Of a stretch of 29,545 nucleotides of DNA, positions 7,313-15,635 are shown piece by piece. The notes under the pieces are model-generated. The model did no database searches and had not been told where the DNA came from. It saw nothing but the letters and a program-made list of their open reading frames with translations. Made by a program: the position numbers and the translations under genes. The stretch is taken from assembly GCA_937877605.1 (NCBI GenBank), contig CALFJA010000075.1:1-29545 (forward strand). Direction: 5' to 3'. The stretch comes from an uncultured Prevotellaceae bacterium (GTDB lineage Bacteria; Bacteroidota; Bacteroidia; Bacteroidales; Bacteroidaceae). Numbering within the stretch: position 1 is the stretch's first letter; every line of letters begins with the position of its first letter.

Positions 7313-9109
7313 ATGAAAACAGTAAGATTTTATCCCGTTTTGCTACTGGCAGCACTGTTGTTTGCTGCATGCAGTGGCGACGACAGCACAGGGAACGGCG
7401 GTTACGAGAGTGAGACGGCCGGCACGGATGTGCTGTCCGATGTGATTTCCAACAGCGATGTTGCCTCTTTCTCCATCTCGTTGAACAAGCAGGCCCTCTC
7501 GGAAACCCTCGTGGTTGATGCCGACGACGATGACTATGTTGAGAATACCACCTTCGACAAGACTGTGTATATCACCTTCAGCACCTCTGGTTCGGCCACC
7601 GTCGAGGGCGACGACGAGGGATATGTCAGCATCAGCGGCAACGATGTGGTGGTGAACAACACGGGTTCGGCCAACTATTTGTATGTGCTCAGCGGTACGA
7701 CCTCCGACGGTTTCTTCAAACTTTACAGCAGCAAGAAGCAGGGTATCCGGCTCGACGGCGTGAACATTACCAATCCGGACGGTGCCGCGCTGAACAACCA
7801 AAGCAAGAAACGCACCTTCATCATCCTTGCCGACGGTACGCAGAACTACCTGAAGGACGGCACCTCCTATGCCGACGCTGTGGACACGGAGGACATGAAG
7901 GCCTGTCTTTTCAGCGAGGGACAGCTTGTGTTCAGCGGTGCCGGCTATCTTGAAGTGGACGCCAACTGCAAGGCGGGCATCCGCAGCGACGACTATGTGC
8001 GCTTCATGCCCGGCGTGAATGTGTGGGTCGATTCCTCGGCAGGCAACGGCATACGCGGCAACGATGCGGTGACCGTTACGGGCGGAGTCATCAATGTGAA
8101 TGTGACGGGTACGGCCTCGAAGGGCATCTCCACCGACGGCGACTTTACCCTGGACGGCGGCAGGACGACCATAACCACCAGCGGTACCTACGAATACGAC
8201 GAGGACGACCAGGACTACAGTGCCTGCGCCGGCGTAAAGGCCGACGGCAACATCGTGATTAACGACGGTGAAATCTATGTCAAGAGCACGGGCATCGGCG
8301 GCAAGGGACTGAACTGCGATACGGAAATCGCCATCAACGGTGGCACCATCGGTGTAATCACCACCGGCAGCCGGAAGAAGGACAACAGCGGAAGCGTTTC
8401 TCCGAAGGGTATCAAGTGCGACGGCAATATCACCATCAGCGGCGGCCACATTAAGGTGCGCTGCACGGGAGGCGAGGGCAGTGAAGGCATTGAGAGCAAG
8501 GCCCTGCTCACCATCGAAGGCGGTACCGTGGAGTGCTATTGCTATGACGATGCTCTCAACTCCGCCAGTCACCTGACCATCAGCGGCGGATATGTCTATG
8601 CACGCGCTACCAACAACGACGGCATCGATGCCAACGGCAATCTCTACATTAACGGTGGCGTGGTCATAGCCGAGGGCAGCGGCGCACCCGAATGCGGCCT
8701 TGATGCGGCCGAGAACTACAAGGCCTACATCAACGGTGGCACCGTGGTGGCCATAGGCGGCGGCCTGCAGGCCATCGATTCCTCTTCGAAGCAGGCCAGC
8801 ATCGCCCTGACCACCCAACTGGGCACCAACATCGGCCTGCTGAGCGGCACCACCACGCTGCTTGCCTACCGTACGCCCTCGTCGCAGACGGGCACTGCGC
8901 TGATGATTTCCTCTCCCGCGCTCAAGTCGGGTTCGTCCTACACGGTCAGCACAGGCTGTTCGGTGAGCGGTGGCTCGACCTTCTACAGCCTCACCACGGG
9001 CTGCACCGTAAGCGGCGGCTCCACGGCATCCTACACAGCCAGCACGGCCGTTTCTGGCTCGATGGGTGGCGGAGGCGGCCCTGGAGGTCCTGGCGGCGGT
9101 GGATGGTAA
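7313..9109 (+). CDS. Outer-membrane lipoprotein of the Cthe_2159 (carbohydrate-binding, beta-helix) family
   Basis: A 598-residue lipoprotein. The signal peptide ends in the lipobox LFAAC with Cys20 as the acylated residue. It is followed by SGDD, which resembles the Bacteroidetes export signal for display on the cell surface. From about residue 100 to 510 there are many short repeats such as GVNITNPDG, GIRSDD, GNGIRGNDAVTVTGG, GISTDGDFTLDGG, GVKADGNIVINDG, GIKCDGNITISGG and GIDANGNLYINGG. They form the rungs expected of the right-handed beta-helix of the Cthe_2159 family (DUF4353), whose founding member binds cellulose-like or acidic polysaccharides. The C-terminus is a Ser/Thr-rich stretch ending in a glycine tail (GGGGGPGGPGGGGW). 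The gene starts 95 bases after the kinase and has its own terminator. Polysaccharide binding is inferred from the family; the ligand is unknown. Confidence 0.88.
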   Translation: MKTVRFYPVLLLAALLFAACSGDDSTGNGGYESETAGTDVLSDVISNSDVASFSISLNKQALSETLVVDADDDDYVENTTFDKTVYITFSTSGSATVEGDDEGYVSISGNDVVVNNTGSANYLYVLSGTTSDGFFKLYSSKKQGIRLDGVNITNPDGAALNNQSKKRTFIILADGTQNYLKDGTSYADAVDTEDMKACLFSEGQLVFSGAGYLEVDANCKAGIRSDDYVRFMPGVNVWVDSSAGNGIRGNDAVTVTGGVINVNVTGTASKGISTDGDFTLDGGRTTITTSGTYEYDEDDQDYSACAGVKADGNIVINDGEIYVKSTGIGGKGLNCDTEIAINGGTIGVITTGSRKKDNSGSVSPKGIKCDGNITISGGHIKVRCTGGEGSEGIESKALLTIEGGTVECYCYDDALNSASHLTISGGYVYARATNNDGIDANGNLYINGGVVIAEGSGAPECGLDAAENYKAYINGGTVVAIGGGLQAIDSSSKQASIALTTQLGTNIGLLSGTTTLLAYRTPSSQTGTALMISSPALKSGSSYTVSTGCSVSGGSTFYSLTTGCTVSGGSTASYTASTAVSGSMGGGGGPGGPGGGGW

Positions 9110-9155
9110 GCGTTGTTGGGATTCGTTTTAATTCATTGATAGCCAAAGATTTGCA

Positions 9156-9192
9156 AGAACGGCGCAGCGATACCCGCTGCGCCGTTCTCCGT
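9156..9192 (+). terminator. Intrinsic terminator after the Cthe_2159-family lipoprotein gene
   Basis: Arms AACGGCGCAGCG and CGCTGCGCCGTT (12 bp, perfect) enclose a short loop. The T content after the stem is modest, but the stem is very stable and lies 48 bases after the stop codon. Confidence 0.8.
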
Positions 9193-9208
9193 TTAGGCCC
9201 CAAACTCC

Positions 9209-9280
9209 TTCCAACTGCCGCCCAAACGCATGCCAACCGGAGCCCAAACGCACTCCGTTTGGGCCCCGGTTGGAAAACGC
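9209..9280. repeat. Palindromic intergenic repeat, copy A
   Basis: CCAACCGG (9233-9240) pairs with CCGGTTGG (9266-9273); nested inside, CCCAAAC (9243-9249) pairs with GTTTGGG (9257-9263). The segment 9217-9254 matches 18268-18305 at 36 of 38 positions, so this is one copy of a dispersed family. It contains two direct CCCAAACGCA units (9221 and 9243). It lies between a terminator and the next promoter, i.e. in non-coding space. Confidence 0.8.
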
Positions 9281-9402
9281 CAGTCCGGAACCTTGTTTTC
9301 ACCTCCGTATTCCCGTACCTTTTCCGCCGCCGGAAGATGCCTTTCCAGAGCCCCGGAAGAGATTCCGTCGGAAAATTAAAAACCAAAAAAATCTTTATAG
9401 TT

Positions 9403-9433
9403 TTTGTATTTTGCGCACTTATTCATACCTTTG
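9403..9433 (+). promoter_or_regulatory. Bacteroidetes-type promoter for DUF177-rpmF-fabH
   Basis: TTTG (9403-9406), a 19-base spacer and TACCTTTG (9426-9433) match the phylum consensus exactly. Transcription would start near 9440, so the leader before the ATG at 9452 is only about 12 bases. Confidence 0.85.
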
Positions 9434-9451
9434 CAACCCGAATGCGAGCCT

Positions 9452-9970
9452 ATGGAGCGATACAGAATAGATTTGAAAAGTCTGACAGCCGATGAGACGC
9501 ACCTGCATTTCACGCTCGACGATGCCTATTTCCGTTCGCTCGACGGTGCCCAAGTGCAAAGCGGAAACCTTGAAAGCACGCTGACTATACGCAAGTTGAG
9601 CAGTTTCTTCGAGTTCCTTTTCAGCACCGCTGGGACGGTAAGCATTCCGTGCGACCTATGTCTCGACCCGATGGACCAGCCCATCTCCGCGGAGAACCGG
9701 GTGGTGGTCCGGCTCGGCGAGACCGCCAGCGACGACGATGACATGATTACCGTAGACGCCAACAACCCCATCATCGATGTGGCGTGGCTCATCTATGAGT
9801 TCATCGTGTTGTCCATTCCCATCAGGCACATTCATGCACCTGGAAAATGCAATGATGCCATGACACAGAAGCTCAGAGAGCTGTCAGCTGCCCGAAGCAG
9901 CGATGCGGACACCCCGAATGCCGTCGACCCCCGCTGGAGCGCACTCAGTAAACTTAAGTCTGACGATTAA
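9452..9970 (+). CDS. DUF177 family protein (YceD-like)
   Basis: A 172-residue cytoplasmic protein of the DUF177 family, which in most bacteria lies next to the gene for ribosomal protein L32, as here. In plants and bacteria the family has been linked to 23S rRNA accumulation or processing. The central part shows the family pattern: PCDLCLDPMDQPI (paired cysteines about residues 66-69) and later DVAWLIYEFIVLSIPIRHIH with the conserved proline and histidines. An upstream start at 9404 is possible in frame but falls inside the promoter, so 9452 is chosen. It is followed 15 bases later by rpmF, and the run continues into fabH. Confidence 0.88.
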   Translation: MERYRIDLKSLTADETHLHFTLDDAYFRSLDGAQVQSGNLESTLTIRKLSSFFEFLFSTAGTVSIPCDLCLDPMDQPISAENRVVVRLGETASDDDDMITVDANNPIIDVAWLIYEFIVLSIPIRHIHAPGKCNDAMTQKLRELSAARSSDADTPNAVDPRWSALSKLKSDD

Positions 9971-9985
9971 TTTAATTAAAGAATT

Positions 9986-10180
9986 ATGGCACATCCTAAA
10001 AGAAGACAGTCGAAGACTCGTACCGCCAAGCGCCGCACACACGACGGCGCAGTAGCACCTACGCTGGCAAAATGCCCGCAGTGTGGCGCTTATTACATCT
10101 ATCACACCGTATGCCCCACCTGTGGATACTACAGGGGCAAGGTGGCCATTGAGATGGACAACGAGTTAGCCAATGAATAA
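9986..10180 (+). CDS. rpmF: 50S ribosomal protein L32
   Basis: A 64-residue basic ribosomal protein with the typical start MAHPKRRQSKTRTAKRRTH. It carries a zinc-ribbon made of Cys30, Cys33, Cys43 and Cys46 (CPQC and CPTC), so this is the zinc-binding form. It sits between DUF177 and fabH, a very common order in Bacteroidetes and other bacteria. Its end overlaps the fabH start by eight bases, so translation of the two is probably coupled. Confidence 0.97.
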   Translation: MAHPKRRQSKTRTAKRRTHDGAVAPTLAKCPQCGAYYIYHTVCPTCGYYRGKVAIEMDNELANE

Positions 10181-11192
10181 GCTCAAAGCAGTCATTACAG
10201 GCGTCGGTGGCTATGTGCCCGACTATGTGCTCGACAACGAGGAACTCTCGCACATGGTCGACACAAGCGACGAATGGATAATGACCCGTGTGGGCATCAA
10301 GGAACGCCGGATACTCAAAGGCGAGGGCCTGGGCACCGGCTACATGGCCGAGAAAGCCGTGGCACAGCTCCTTGAGCGCACCGGAGCAGCACCCGAATCC
10401 ATCGACTGCCTCATTGTTTCCACCACCACTCCGGACTACAAGTTCCCCTCCACGGCATCGCTCGTGCTCGGCAGGCTTGGGCTGGTCAACGCCTTTGCCT
10501 TCGATGTGTCGGCAGCATGCTGCGGATTCCTCTACACCCTCGACCTGGCCACCAGCATGATTGTAAGCGGCAGGTACAAGCGGGTGATTGTGGTAGGGGC
10601 CGACAAAATGTCGTCGATAGTCAACTACAACGACCGTCAGACCTGCGTCTTGTTCGGCGACGGAGCCGGCGCAGTGCTCGTGGAAGGCACGGAAGAGGAA
10701 GGCATAGGCATGCAGAACTCTTTCCTGCGCACCGACGGACAGGGCTATCCCTACCTCCACATGGTTGCGGGCGGGTCGGTGATGCCCTCCACGAAGGAGA
10801 ATATCGGTACGGAACTTCACGACATCCATCAGGAAGGCCCCGCAGTGTTCCGCTATGCCGTGACGGCCATGGCCGACGATGTAAGGGAAATACTCAACAT
10901 GAACCAACTCACCGTTGACGACATCGACTGGGTGTTCCCCCACGAAGCCAACTACCGTATCATCGAAGCCGTTGCCAAACGCGCTGAGATTCCCCTGGAG
11001 AAGGCCGTCATCAACATCGACCGGTACGGCAACACCAGCGCGGCAACCATTCCGCTGGCCCTCTGGGACAAGGAAGCCGAACTGAAGAAGGGCGACAGCT
11101 TGGTCTTCACCGCCTTCGGAGCAGGCTTCGTACACGGTGCCAGCTATTACAAGTGGGCGTACGACGGTGCGAAAAGAGCTGAAAAGAAATAA
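10173..11192 (+). CDS. fabH: Beta-ketoacyl-ACP synthase III
   Basis: FabH condenses acetyl-CoA or another short acyl-CoA with malonyl-ACP, the first step of type II fatty-acid synthesis. At 339 residues it is of normal length. The catalytic triad is visible: Cys116 in DVSAACCGF, His in FPHEAN (about residue 254) and Asn in RYGNTSAATIP (about 287). A second cysteine follows the catalytic one; the alignment with AAACAGF of E. coli marks the first as catalytic. TRVGIKERR near residue 38 and the C-terminal GAGFVHGASYYKW also fit the family. Branched-chain starter preference is likely in this phylum but cannot be read here. It overlaps rpmF by eight bases. Confidence 0.96.
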   Translation: MNKLKAVITGVGGYVPDYVLDNEELSHMVDTSDEWIMTRVGIKERRILKGEGLGTGYMAEKAVAQLLERTGAAPESIDCLIVSTTTPDYKFPSTASLVLGRLGLVNAFAFDVSAACCGFLYTLDLATSMIVSGRYKRVIVVGADKMSSIVNYNDRQTCVLFGDGAGAVLVEGTEEEGIGMQNSFLRTDGQGYPYLHMVAGGSVMPSTKENIGTELHDIHQEGPAVFRYAVTAMADDVREILNMNQLTVDDIDWVFPHEANYRIIEAVAKRAEIPLEKAVINIDRYGNTSAATIPLALWDKEAELKKGDSLVFTAFGAGFVHGASYYKWAYDGAKRAEKK

Positions 11193-11213
11193 TCAAGTAA
11201 TCCTCATCCAACA

Positions 11214-11252
11214 AAGCGCATCCTTCTTACCAACCTAAGAAAGATGCGCTTC
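11214..11252 (+). terminator. Long hairpin between fabH and era
   Basis: AAGCGCATC (11214-11222) pairs with GATGCGCTT (11243-11251). After one mismatch the stem goes on with TTCTTA/TAAGAA, giving about 15 bp around a CCAACC loop. There is no T-run after it, so it may end fabH transcription poorly, protect a 3' end or act as a processing site before era. Confidence 0.5.
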
Positions 11253-11275
11253 ATTGTTCACAAAAACACCCCGAA

Positions 11276-12172
11276 ATGGCAGAAAAGAAACAACACAAGG
11301 CCGGATTCGTCAACATCGTAGGCAACCCCAATGTGGGCAAGTCGACCCTGATGAACCAACTGGTGGGCGAGCGCATCTCCATCGCCACCTTCAAGGCGCA
11401 GACCACCCGCCACCGCATCATGGGAATAGTGAACACCGACAGCATGCAAATCGTGTTCAGCGACACCCCGGGCGTGCTCAAGCCGAACTACAAACTGCAG
11501 GAATCCATGCTCGCATTCAGCGAGTCGGCCCTGCAGGATGCCGATGTGCTGCTCTATGTCACCGATGTGGTGGAGAACCCCGAGAAGAACATGGACTTCC
11601 TCGGCAAGGTGCAGAAGATGCAGATACCCGTCCTGCTGCTCATCAACAAGATTGACCAGACCAACCAGGAAGGGCTCGGCAACCTCGTGGACACCTGGCA
11701 CCGGCTGCTCCCCAACGCCGAGATATTGCCCATCTCCGCCCTGAACAAGTTCGGCGTGGACCTCCTCTTGAAGCGCATCTACGAACTCCTGCCAGAATCT
11801 CCCCCCTATTTCGACAAAGACCAGCTGACAGACAAACCCGCACGGTTCTTCGTCAGCGAGATAGTCAGGGAGAAAATCCTGCTCTACTACGACAAGGAGA
11901 TACCCTATTCGGTGGAAGTCAGCGTGGAAAGTTTCAAGGAAACGGAGCGCAGGATAGACATCCGTGCCGTGATATATGTGGAGCGCGAGTCGCAGAAAGG
12001 CATCATCATAGGCCACCAGGGCATCGCCCTGAAGCGCGTGGGCTCGGAAAGCCGCAAGTCGCTGGAACGCTTCTTCGGTAAGAAAATATTCCTTGAGACC
12101 TATGTAAAGGTGGACAAGGACTGGCGCTCGAACAAACACGAACTCGACCTCTTCGGCTATAATCCCGAGTAA
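11276..12172 (+). CDS. era: GTPase Era
   Basis: Era binds GTP and the 3' end of 16S rRNA and helps 30S subunit maturation. At 298 residues it is full length. The G domain has G1 GNPNVGKST (residues 16-24), G2 with TTRHRIMG, G3 DTPGVL and G4 NKID. The C-terminal KH domain is seen from about residue 200, with the RNA-binding loop KGIIIGHQGIALKRVG followed by FFGKKIFLETYVKV. The gene lies just upstream of der, the usual neighbour in this phylum. The gap of 83 bases to fabH contains a strong hairpin. Confidence 0.97.
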   Translation: MAEKKQHKAGFVNIVGNPNVGKSTLMNQLVGERISIATFKAQTTRHRIMGIVNTDSMQIVFSDTPGVLKPNYKLQESMLAFSESALQDADVLLYVTDVVENPEKNMDFLGKVQKMQIPVLLLINKIDQTNQEGLGNLVDTWHRLLPNAEILPISALNKFGVDLLLKRIYELLPESPPYFDKDQLTDKPARFFVSEIVREKILLYYDKEIPYSVEVSVESFKETERRIDIRAVIYVERESQKGIIIGHQGIALKRVGSESRKSLERFFGKKIFLETYVKVDKDWRSNKHELDLFGYNPE

Positions 12173-12215
12173 CCCCAGCAGTTTTAATCCCAACCCCATC
12201 CAAAAGAAAAAGAAA

Positions 12216-13529
12216 ATGTCAAATCTCGTAGCAATAGTAGGCCGCCCCAATGTGGGCAAGTCAACACTTTTCAACCGACTGACCAAGACACGCCGCGCCA
12301 TAGTGAGCGACACAGCCGGCACCACCCGCGACCGCCAATACGGCAAGTGCGAGTGGAACGGCCGCGAATTTTCCGTGGTCGACACCGGCGGCTGGGTGGT
12401 GAAGAGCGACGATATCTTTGAGGAAGCCATCCGCCAGCAGGTCATAGTGGCCACGGAAGAGGCCGACCTGATACTCTTCCTCGTCGATGTGAAGTCGGGA
12501 CTGACCGACTGGGACGAGGATGTTGCGCTCATCCTGCGCCGCACGAAGCTGCCGGTCATACTGGTGGCCAATAAAGTTGACAACAACAACGAGCAGTACG
12601 ATGCCATGGAGTTCTACAAACTCGGGCTGGGCGACCCGCAGTGCATCAGCAGTGCTACGGGCAGCGGAACCGGCGATTTGCTCGACCTCATTCTCTCGAA
12701 GCTCAATGCCGACAAGATTGACGAGGCCGAGGACGGCATTCCCCGCTTTGCAGTCGTGGGCCGTCCGAACGCCGGGAAGTCGAGCATTATCAATGCTTTC
12801 ATCGGCGAGGAACGGAACATCGTGACCGAGATAGCCGGCACAACGCGCGACTCCATCTATACACGCTACGACAAGTTCGGCTTTGATTTCTACCTGGTCG
12901 ACACTGCCGGCATCCGCCGGAAGAACAAGGTGAGCGAGGACCTGGAGTTCTACAGCGTGATGCGCAGTATCCGCGCCATTGAGAACAGCGATGTGTGCAT
13001 ACTCATGATCGACGCCACACGCGGCATCGAGTCGCAGGACATGAACATCTTCCAGCTGATACAGAAGAACAACAAGTCGCTCGTCGTGGTGGTGAACAAG
13101 TGGGACCTGGTGGAAAACAAGGACCAGATAGTCATCAAGACATTCGAGAATGCCATCCGCGAACGCATGGCTCCGTTCACCGACTTTCCCATAGTCTTTG
13201 CCTCGGCCATTACCAAACAGCGCATATTCAAGGTGCTCGAGCTGGCGAAAGAGGTCTATCTGAACCGTACGCAGCGCATCGGCACCACGAAACTGAACGA
13301 GGTGATGCTGCCGATTATTGAGAACACGCCGCCGCCTTCGATCAAGGGGAAGTACATCAAGATAAAATATTGTGCACAGCTGCCCAACACCCAGATTCCT
13401 TCTTTTGTCTTCTATGCCAACCTCCCGCAGTATGTGAAGGAGAATTACCGCCGTTTTTTGGAGAACAAGATCCGCGAGAACTGGAACCTGTCGGGCTGCC
13501 CCATCAATGTGTTCATCCGGCAGAAATAA
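12216..13529 (+). CDS. der: GTPase Der (EngA), double G-domain ribosome assembly factor
   Basis: Der is an essential GTPase of 50S subunit assembly with two G domains in tandem. Domain 1 has GRPNVGKST (about residues 8-16), DTGGW and NKVD. Domain 2 has GRPNAGKSS (about 182-190), DTAGI and NKWD. The C-terminal KH-like domain ends with ENKIRENWNLSGCPINVFIRQK, the usual ending. At 437 residues it is normal for Bacteroidetes. It starts 44 bases after era; the lipoprotein that follows begins two bases after its stop, so they share a transcript. Confidence 0.97.
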   Translation: MSNLVAIVGRPNVGKSTLFNRLTKTRRAIVSDTAGTTRDRQYGKCEWNGREFSVVDTGGWVVKSDDIFEEAIRQQVIVATEEADLILFLVDVKSGLTDWDEDVALILRRTKLPVILVANKVDNNNEQYDAMEFYKLGLGDPQCISSATGSGTGDLLDLILSKLNADKIDEAEDGIPRFAVVGRPNAGKSSIINAFIGEERNIVTEIAGTTRDSIYTRYDKFGFDFYLVDTAGIRRKNKVSEDLEFYSVMRSIRAIENSDVCILMIDATRGIESQDMNIFQLIQKNNKSLVVVVNKWDLVENKDQIVIKTFENAIRERMAPFTDFPIVFASAITKQRIFKVLELAKEVYLNRTQRIGTTKLNEVMLPIIENTPPPSIKGKYIKIKYCAQLPNTQIPSFVFYANLPQYVKENYRRFLENKIRENWNLSGCPINVFIRQK

Positions 13530-13530
13530 G

Positions 13531-13923
13531 ATGAGCGTTATGAGGAAACTTTGTATCGCAGTGCTTTTGCTGTCGTTGCTTTCCTGCGGTCGTCGCGACC
13601 AAGGCGAGCTGGCTGCCCGCGTGGCAAGGGAAAGCTATAACTATCTGCTCAAGGGCAAGACGGAGGCTTTTGTGGATGCGACCTACCGTGAGCACCCAAT
13701 CCCGTCGTCGTACCGCGACCAACTCATCCTTGCCGCCGAGATGTTTCTCGAGCAGCAGGACTCGCTCCATCAGGGCATCAGCAAGATTTCGGTGATAAGA
13801 GGTGAATTGCAGCCCGACAGCATCCATGCCAATGCCTATCTGCTGTTCCATTACGGCAACGGAAATGCGGAGCAGGTGGTGGTGCCTATGGTGAAGAACG
13901 ACGGCAAGTGGTATTTGAAATGA
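13531..13923 (+). CDS. Small lipoprotein, DUF4878-like
   Basis: A 130-residue predicted lipoprotein. The signal peptide (LCIAVLLLSLLSC) ends in a lipobox with Cys19, or Cys16 if the second ATG at 13540 is the start. No acidic residues follow the Cys at once (GRRDQ), so it probably stays on the periplasmic side. The rest (SYNYLLKGKTEAFVDATY, then LLFHYGNGNAEQVVVPMVKNDGKWYLK) resembles the small NTF2-like DUF4878 group found as lipoproteins in Bacteroidetes. Its function is unknown. It starts two bases after der and ends the run of plus-strand genes here. Confidence 0.7.
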   Translation: MSVMRKLCIAVLLLSLLSCGRRDQGELAARVARESYNYLLKGKTEAFVDATYREHPIPSSYRDQLILAAEMFLEQQDSLHQGISKISVIRGELQPDSIHANAYLLFHYGNGNAEQVVVPMVKNDGKWYLK

Positions 13924-13987
13924 CCGTTGCCGGTCGGTTCTTCGGAAACGAGTATTCCTTTTCCACCTTTCGCATAGATAGCAGAAG

Positions 13988-14014
13988 CCCCAAGTTTTTC
14001 TGGCTTGGGGCTGC
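13988..14014. terminator. Hairpin between converging genes
   Basis: AGCCCCAAG and CTTGGGGCT (9 bp, perfect) enclose a nine-base loop. It lies between the ends of the plus-strand lipoprotein gene and the minus-strand transporter gene, so it could stop transcription from both sides. No clear T-run is present on either strand. Confidence 0.55.
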
Positions 14015-14069
14015 TGCTGTTGTATTCCTGCGGTTCTTCCGTATGGCTTCTGTTGGGGATGCAGTTCTC

Positions 14070-14846
14070 TCAGTGGGTGTGTTTTTCCTCTTCCTGTTCC
14101 GCTTCCTTCACTTTCCTGAACAGTTCGGAGGCAAAGACGAGGTCGTTCAGATGCTGGTTTTTCGCATTCATTACCTCGTGCATGTTTCCCGTCCACTCCT
14201 TTCTTCCCTTGTAGATGAAGAGAATGTTCTGTCCGATACCCATCACGGAGTTCATGTCGTGGGTGTTGATGATGGTGGTCATGCCGTATTCGTGGGTAAT
14301 GCCAGAGAGGAGTTCGTCGATGACGAGCGAAGTTTTCGGGTCGAGTCCGGAGTTCGGTTCGTCGCAGAAGAGGTATTTGGGGTTCATGACGATGGCCCTG
14401 GCGATGGCCACGCGCTTCTGCATGCCGCCGCTGATTTCGGCCGGATAGAGTTTCTCCGCCCCCCGCAGGTTTACGCGCTCGAGGCATTCCATGGCCCGTT
14501 TCTGCCGTTCGCGGAAGTTCATTCTGGAGAACATGTCAAGGGGGAACATGACATTTTCCATGACGGAGAGGGAGTCGAAGAGTGCGGCACTTTGGAAAAT
14601 CATGCCCATCTCGCGGCGTAGCATCGCCTTTTCGTGCTTGTCCATGGCCACGAAGTCGCGCCCGTCGTATGTGACTGAGCCGCTGGTGGGTTCGAGCAGG
14701 CCCACGAGGTTCTTCATCAGCACGGTCTTTCCGCTGCCGCTCTGGCCTATGATCAGGTTTGTCTTGCCGGTCTCGAAGGTGTGCGAGATGCTGTCGAGCA
14801 CGGTTGTCTGTTCGAATGTCTTGGTGAGGTCCTTTATTTCAATCAT
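14070..14846 (-). CDS. ABC transporter ATP-binding protein, MlaF-like
   Basis: A 258-residue ATPase that powers an MCE-type lipid transporter (Mla), thought to move phospholipids between inner and outer membrane. It shows Walker A GQSGSGKTVL (about residues 36-45), a Q-loop before SAALFDSLSVMENVMFPL, signature ISGGMQKRVAIARA, Walker B YLFCDEPNSGLDP and the H-loop NTHDM. The signature ISGGMQKR and the P-N-S-G-L-D-P after Walker B are typical of MlaF/Ttg2A rather than general importers. The ATG at 14846 overlaps the stop of the permease by four bases (ATGA), so the two are translationally coupled; the longer upstream frame is rejected. No MCE substrate-binding gene follows. Confidence 0.9.
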   Translation of the reverse strand: MIEIKDLTKTFEQTTVLDSISHTFETGKTNLIIGQSGSGKTVLMKNLVGLLEPTSGSVTYDGRDFVAMDKHEKAMLRREMGMIFQSAALFDSLSVMENVMFPLDMFSRMNFRERQKRAMECLERVNLRGAEKLYPAEISGGMQKRVAIARAIVMNPKYLFCDEPNSGLDPKTSLVIDELLSGITHEYGMTTIINTHDMNSVMGIGQNILFIYKGRKEWTGNMHEVMNAKNQHLNDLVFASELFRKVKEAEQEEEKHTH

Positions 14847-15601
14847 GACAGCAACTGTGTGAGGAAGACATTTGAGAAAAGCATGGCGATGGAACTGTTC
14901 ACCACTGCATCGGTTGAGGCCTTGCCCACCTCCACGGCTCCGCCTTTCACGGTGAAGCCGTAGAACGCCGAGACGCTGGAAATGATGAAGGCGAAGAAGA
15001 GGCTCTTGATAATGCTCATCCACACGAACCACGGATTGAAGTCGTGCAGCAGGCCGGCGGTGAGGTCCTCGGGCGTGATGATGTGCCCGACATAGGCCGT
15101 GGAATAGGCGCCTACGATGCCCATGGCGGTGGAAAAGACGACAAACACGGGCATGATGGTGATGAATCCCAGCACTTTCGGCAGGATGATGTACGACGCC
15201 GAGTTGACTCCCATGATTTCAAGGGCGTCGAGCTGTTGCGAGATACGCATGAAGCCAATCTCCGATGCGATGTTCGATCCGACCTTTCCGGCCAGGATGA
15301 GGCACATGATTGACGAGGAGAACTCCAGCAGCATGATTTCCCTGGTGGTGTAGCCCGACACCCATCGGGGCATCCACGGGCTCTGGATGTTCAGTTTCAT
15401 CTGGATGCAGATGATGGCGCCGAAGCCGAACGAGATGAGCAGTACGATGACAATGGAGTTGATGCCCAGCTGTTGCATCTCGGTGACATAGTTCTTCCAG
15501 AACATGCGGAAGCGCTCCGGCCATGCGAAGGTGCGCCACATGAGCAGCAGGTAGCGGCCGAATGTCTCGAGCAAACCGTGTATGAACTTCAGTGTCAGCA
15601 T
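14843..15601 (-). CDS. ABC transporter permease, MlaE-like
   Basis: A 252-residue integral membrane protein of the MlaE family, the inner-membrane channel of MCE lipid transporters. Hydrophobic segments lie at about residues 48-66 (INSIVIVLLISFGFGAIIC), 92-113, 141-165 and 195-215. The conserved stretch LILAGKVGSNIASEIGFMRISQQLDALEIMGVNS holds the family's coupling region, and LPKVLGFITIMPVFVVFSTAMGI follows as usual. It is the first gene of a two-gene operon with the ATPase. The start at 15601 is supported by a promoter box about 27 bases upstream. Confidence 0.92.
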   Translation of the reverse strand: MLTLKFIHGLLETFGRYLLLMWRTFAWPERFRMFWKNYVTEMQQLGINSIVIVLLISFGFGAIICIQMKLNIQSPWMPRWVSGYTTREIMLLEFSSSIMCLILAGKVGSNIASEIGFMRISQQLDALEIMGVNSASYIILPKVLGFITIMPVFVVFSTAMGIVGAYSTAYVGHIITPEDLTAGLLHDFNPWFVWMSIIKSLFFAFIISSVSAFYGFTVKGGAVEVGKASTDAVVNSSIAMLFSNVFLTQLLS

Positions 15602-15627
15602 CTTTTCAAGTTACCTTTCCGACCTTG

Positions 15628-15635
15628 CAAAAGTA
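15628..15635 (-). promoter_or_regulatory. -7 promoter box for the MlaE-MlaF operon
   Basis: Minus-strand TACTTTTG matches TAnnTTTG. The -33 region is only T-rich. The start of transcription would be near 15621, about 20 bases before the permease ATG. Confidence 0.6.

Noticed and set aside
7343..8818. A 491-codon open frame on the minus strand inside the Cthe_2159-family gene
   Set aside because: It arises from the repeated glycine/aspartate codons of the real plus-strand gene; it has no start context, signal or known domain.
14847..15032. A longer MlaF start on the minus strand
   Set aside because: It would lie inside the permease gene in another frame; the ATGA overlap at 14843-14846 and the normal N-terminus MIEIKDLTKTFE favour the shorter form.
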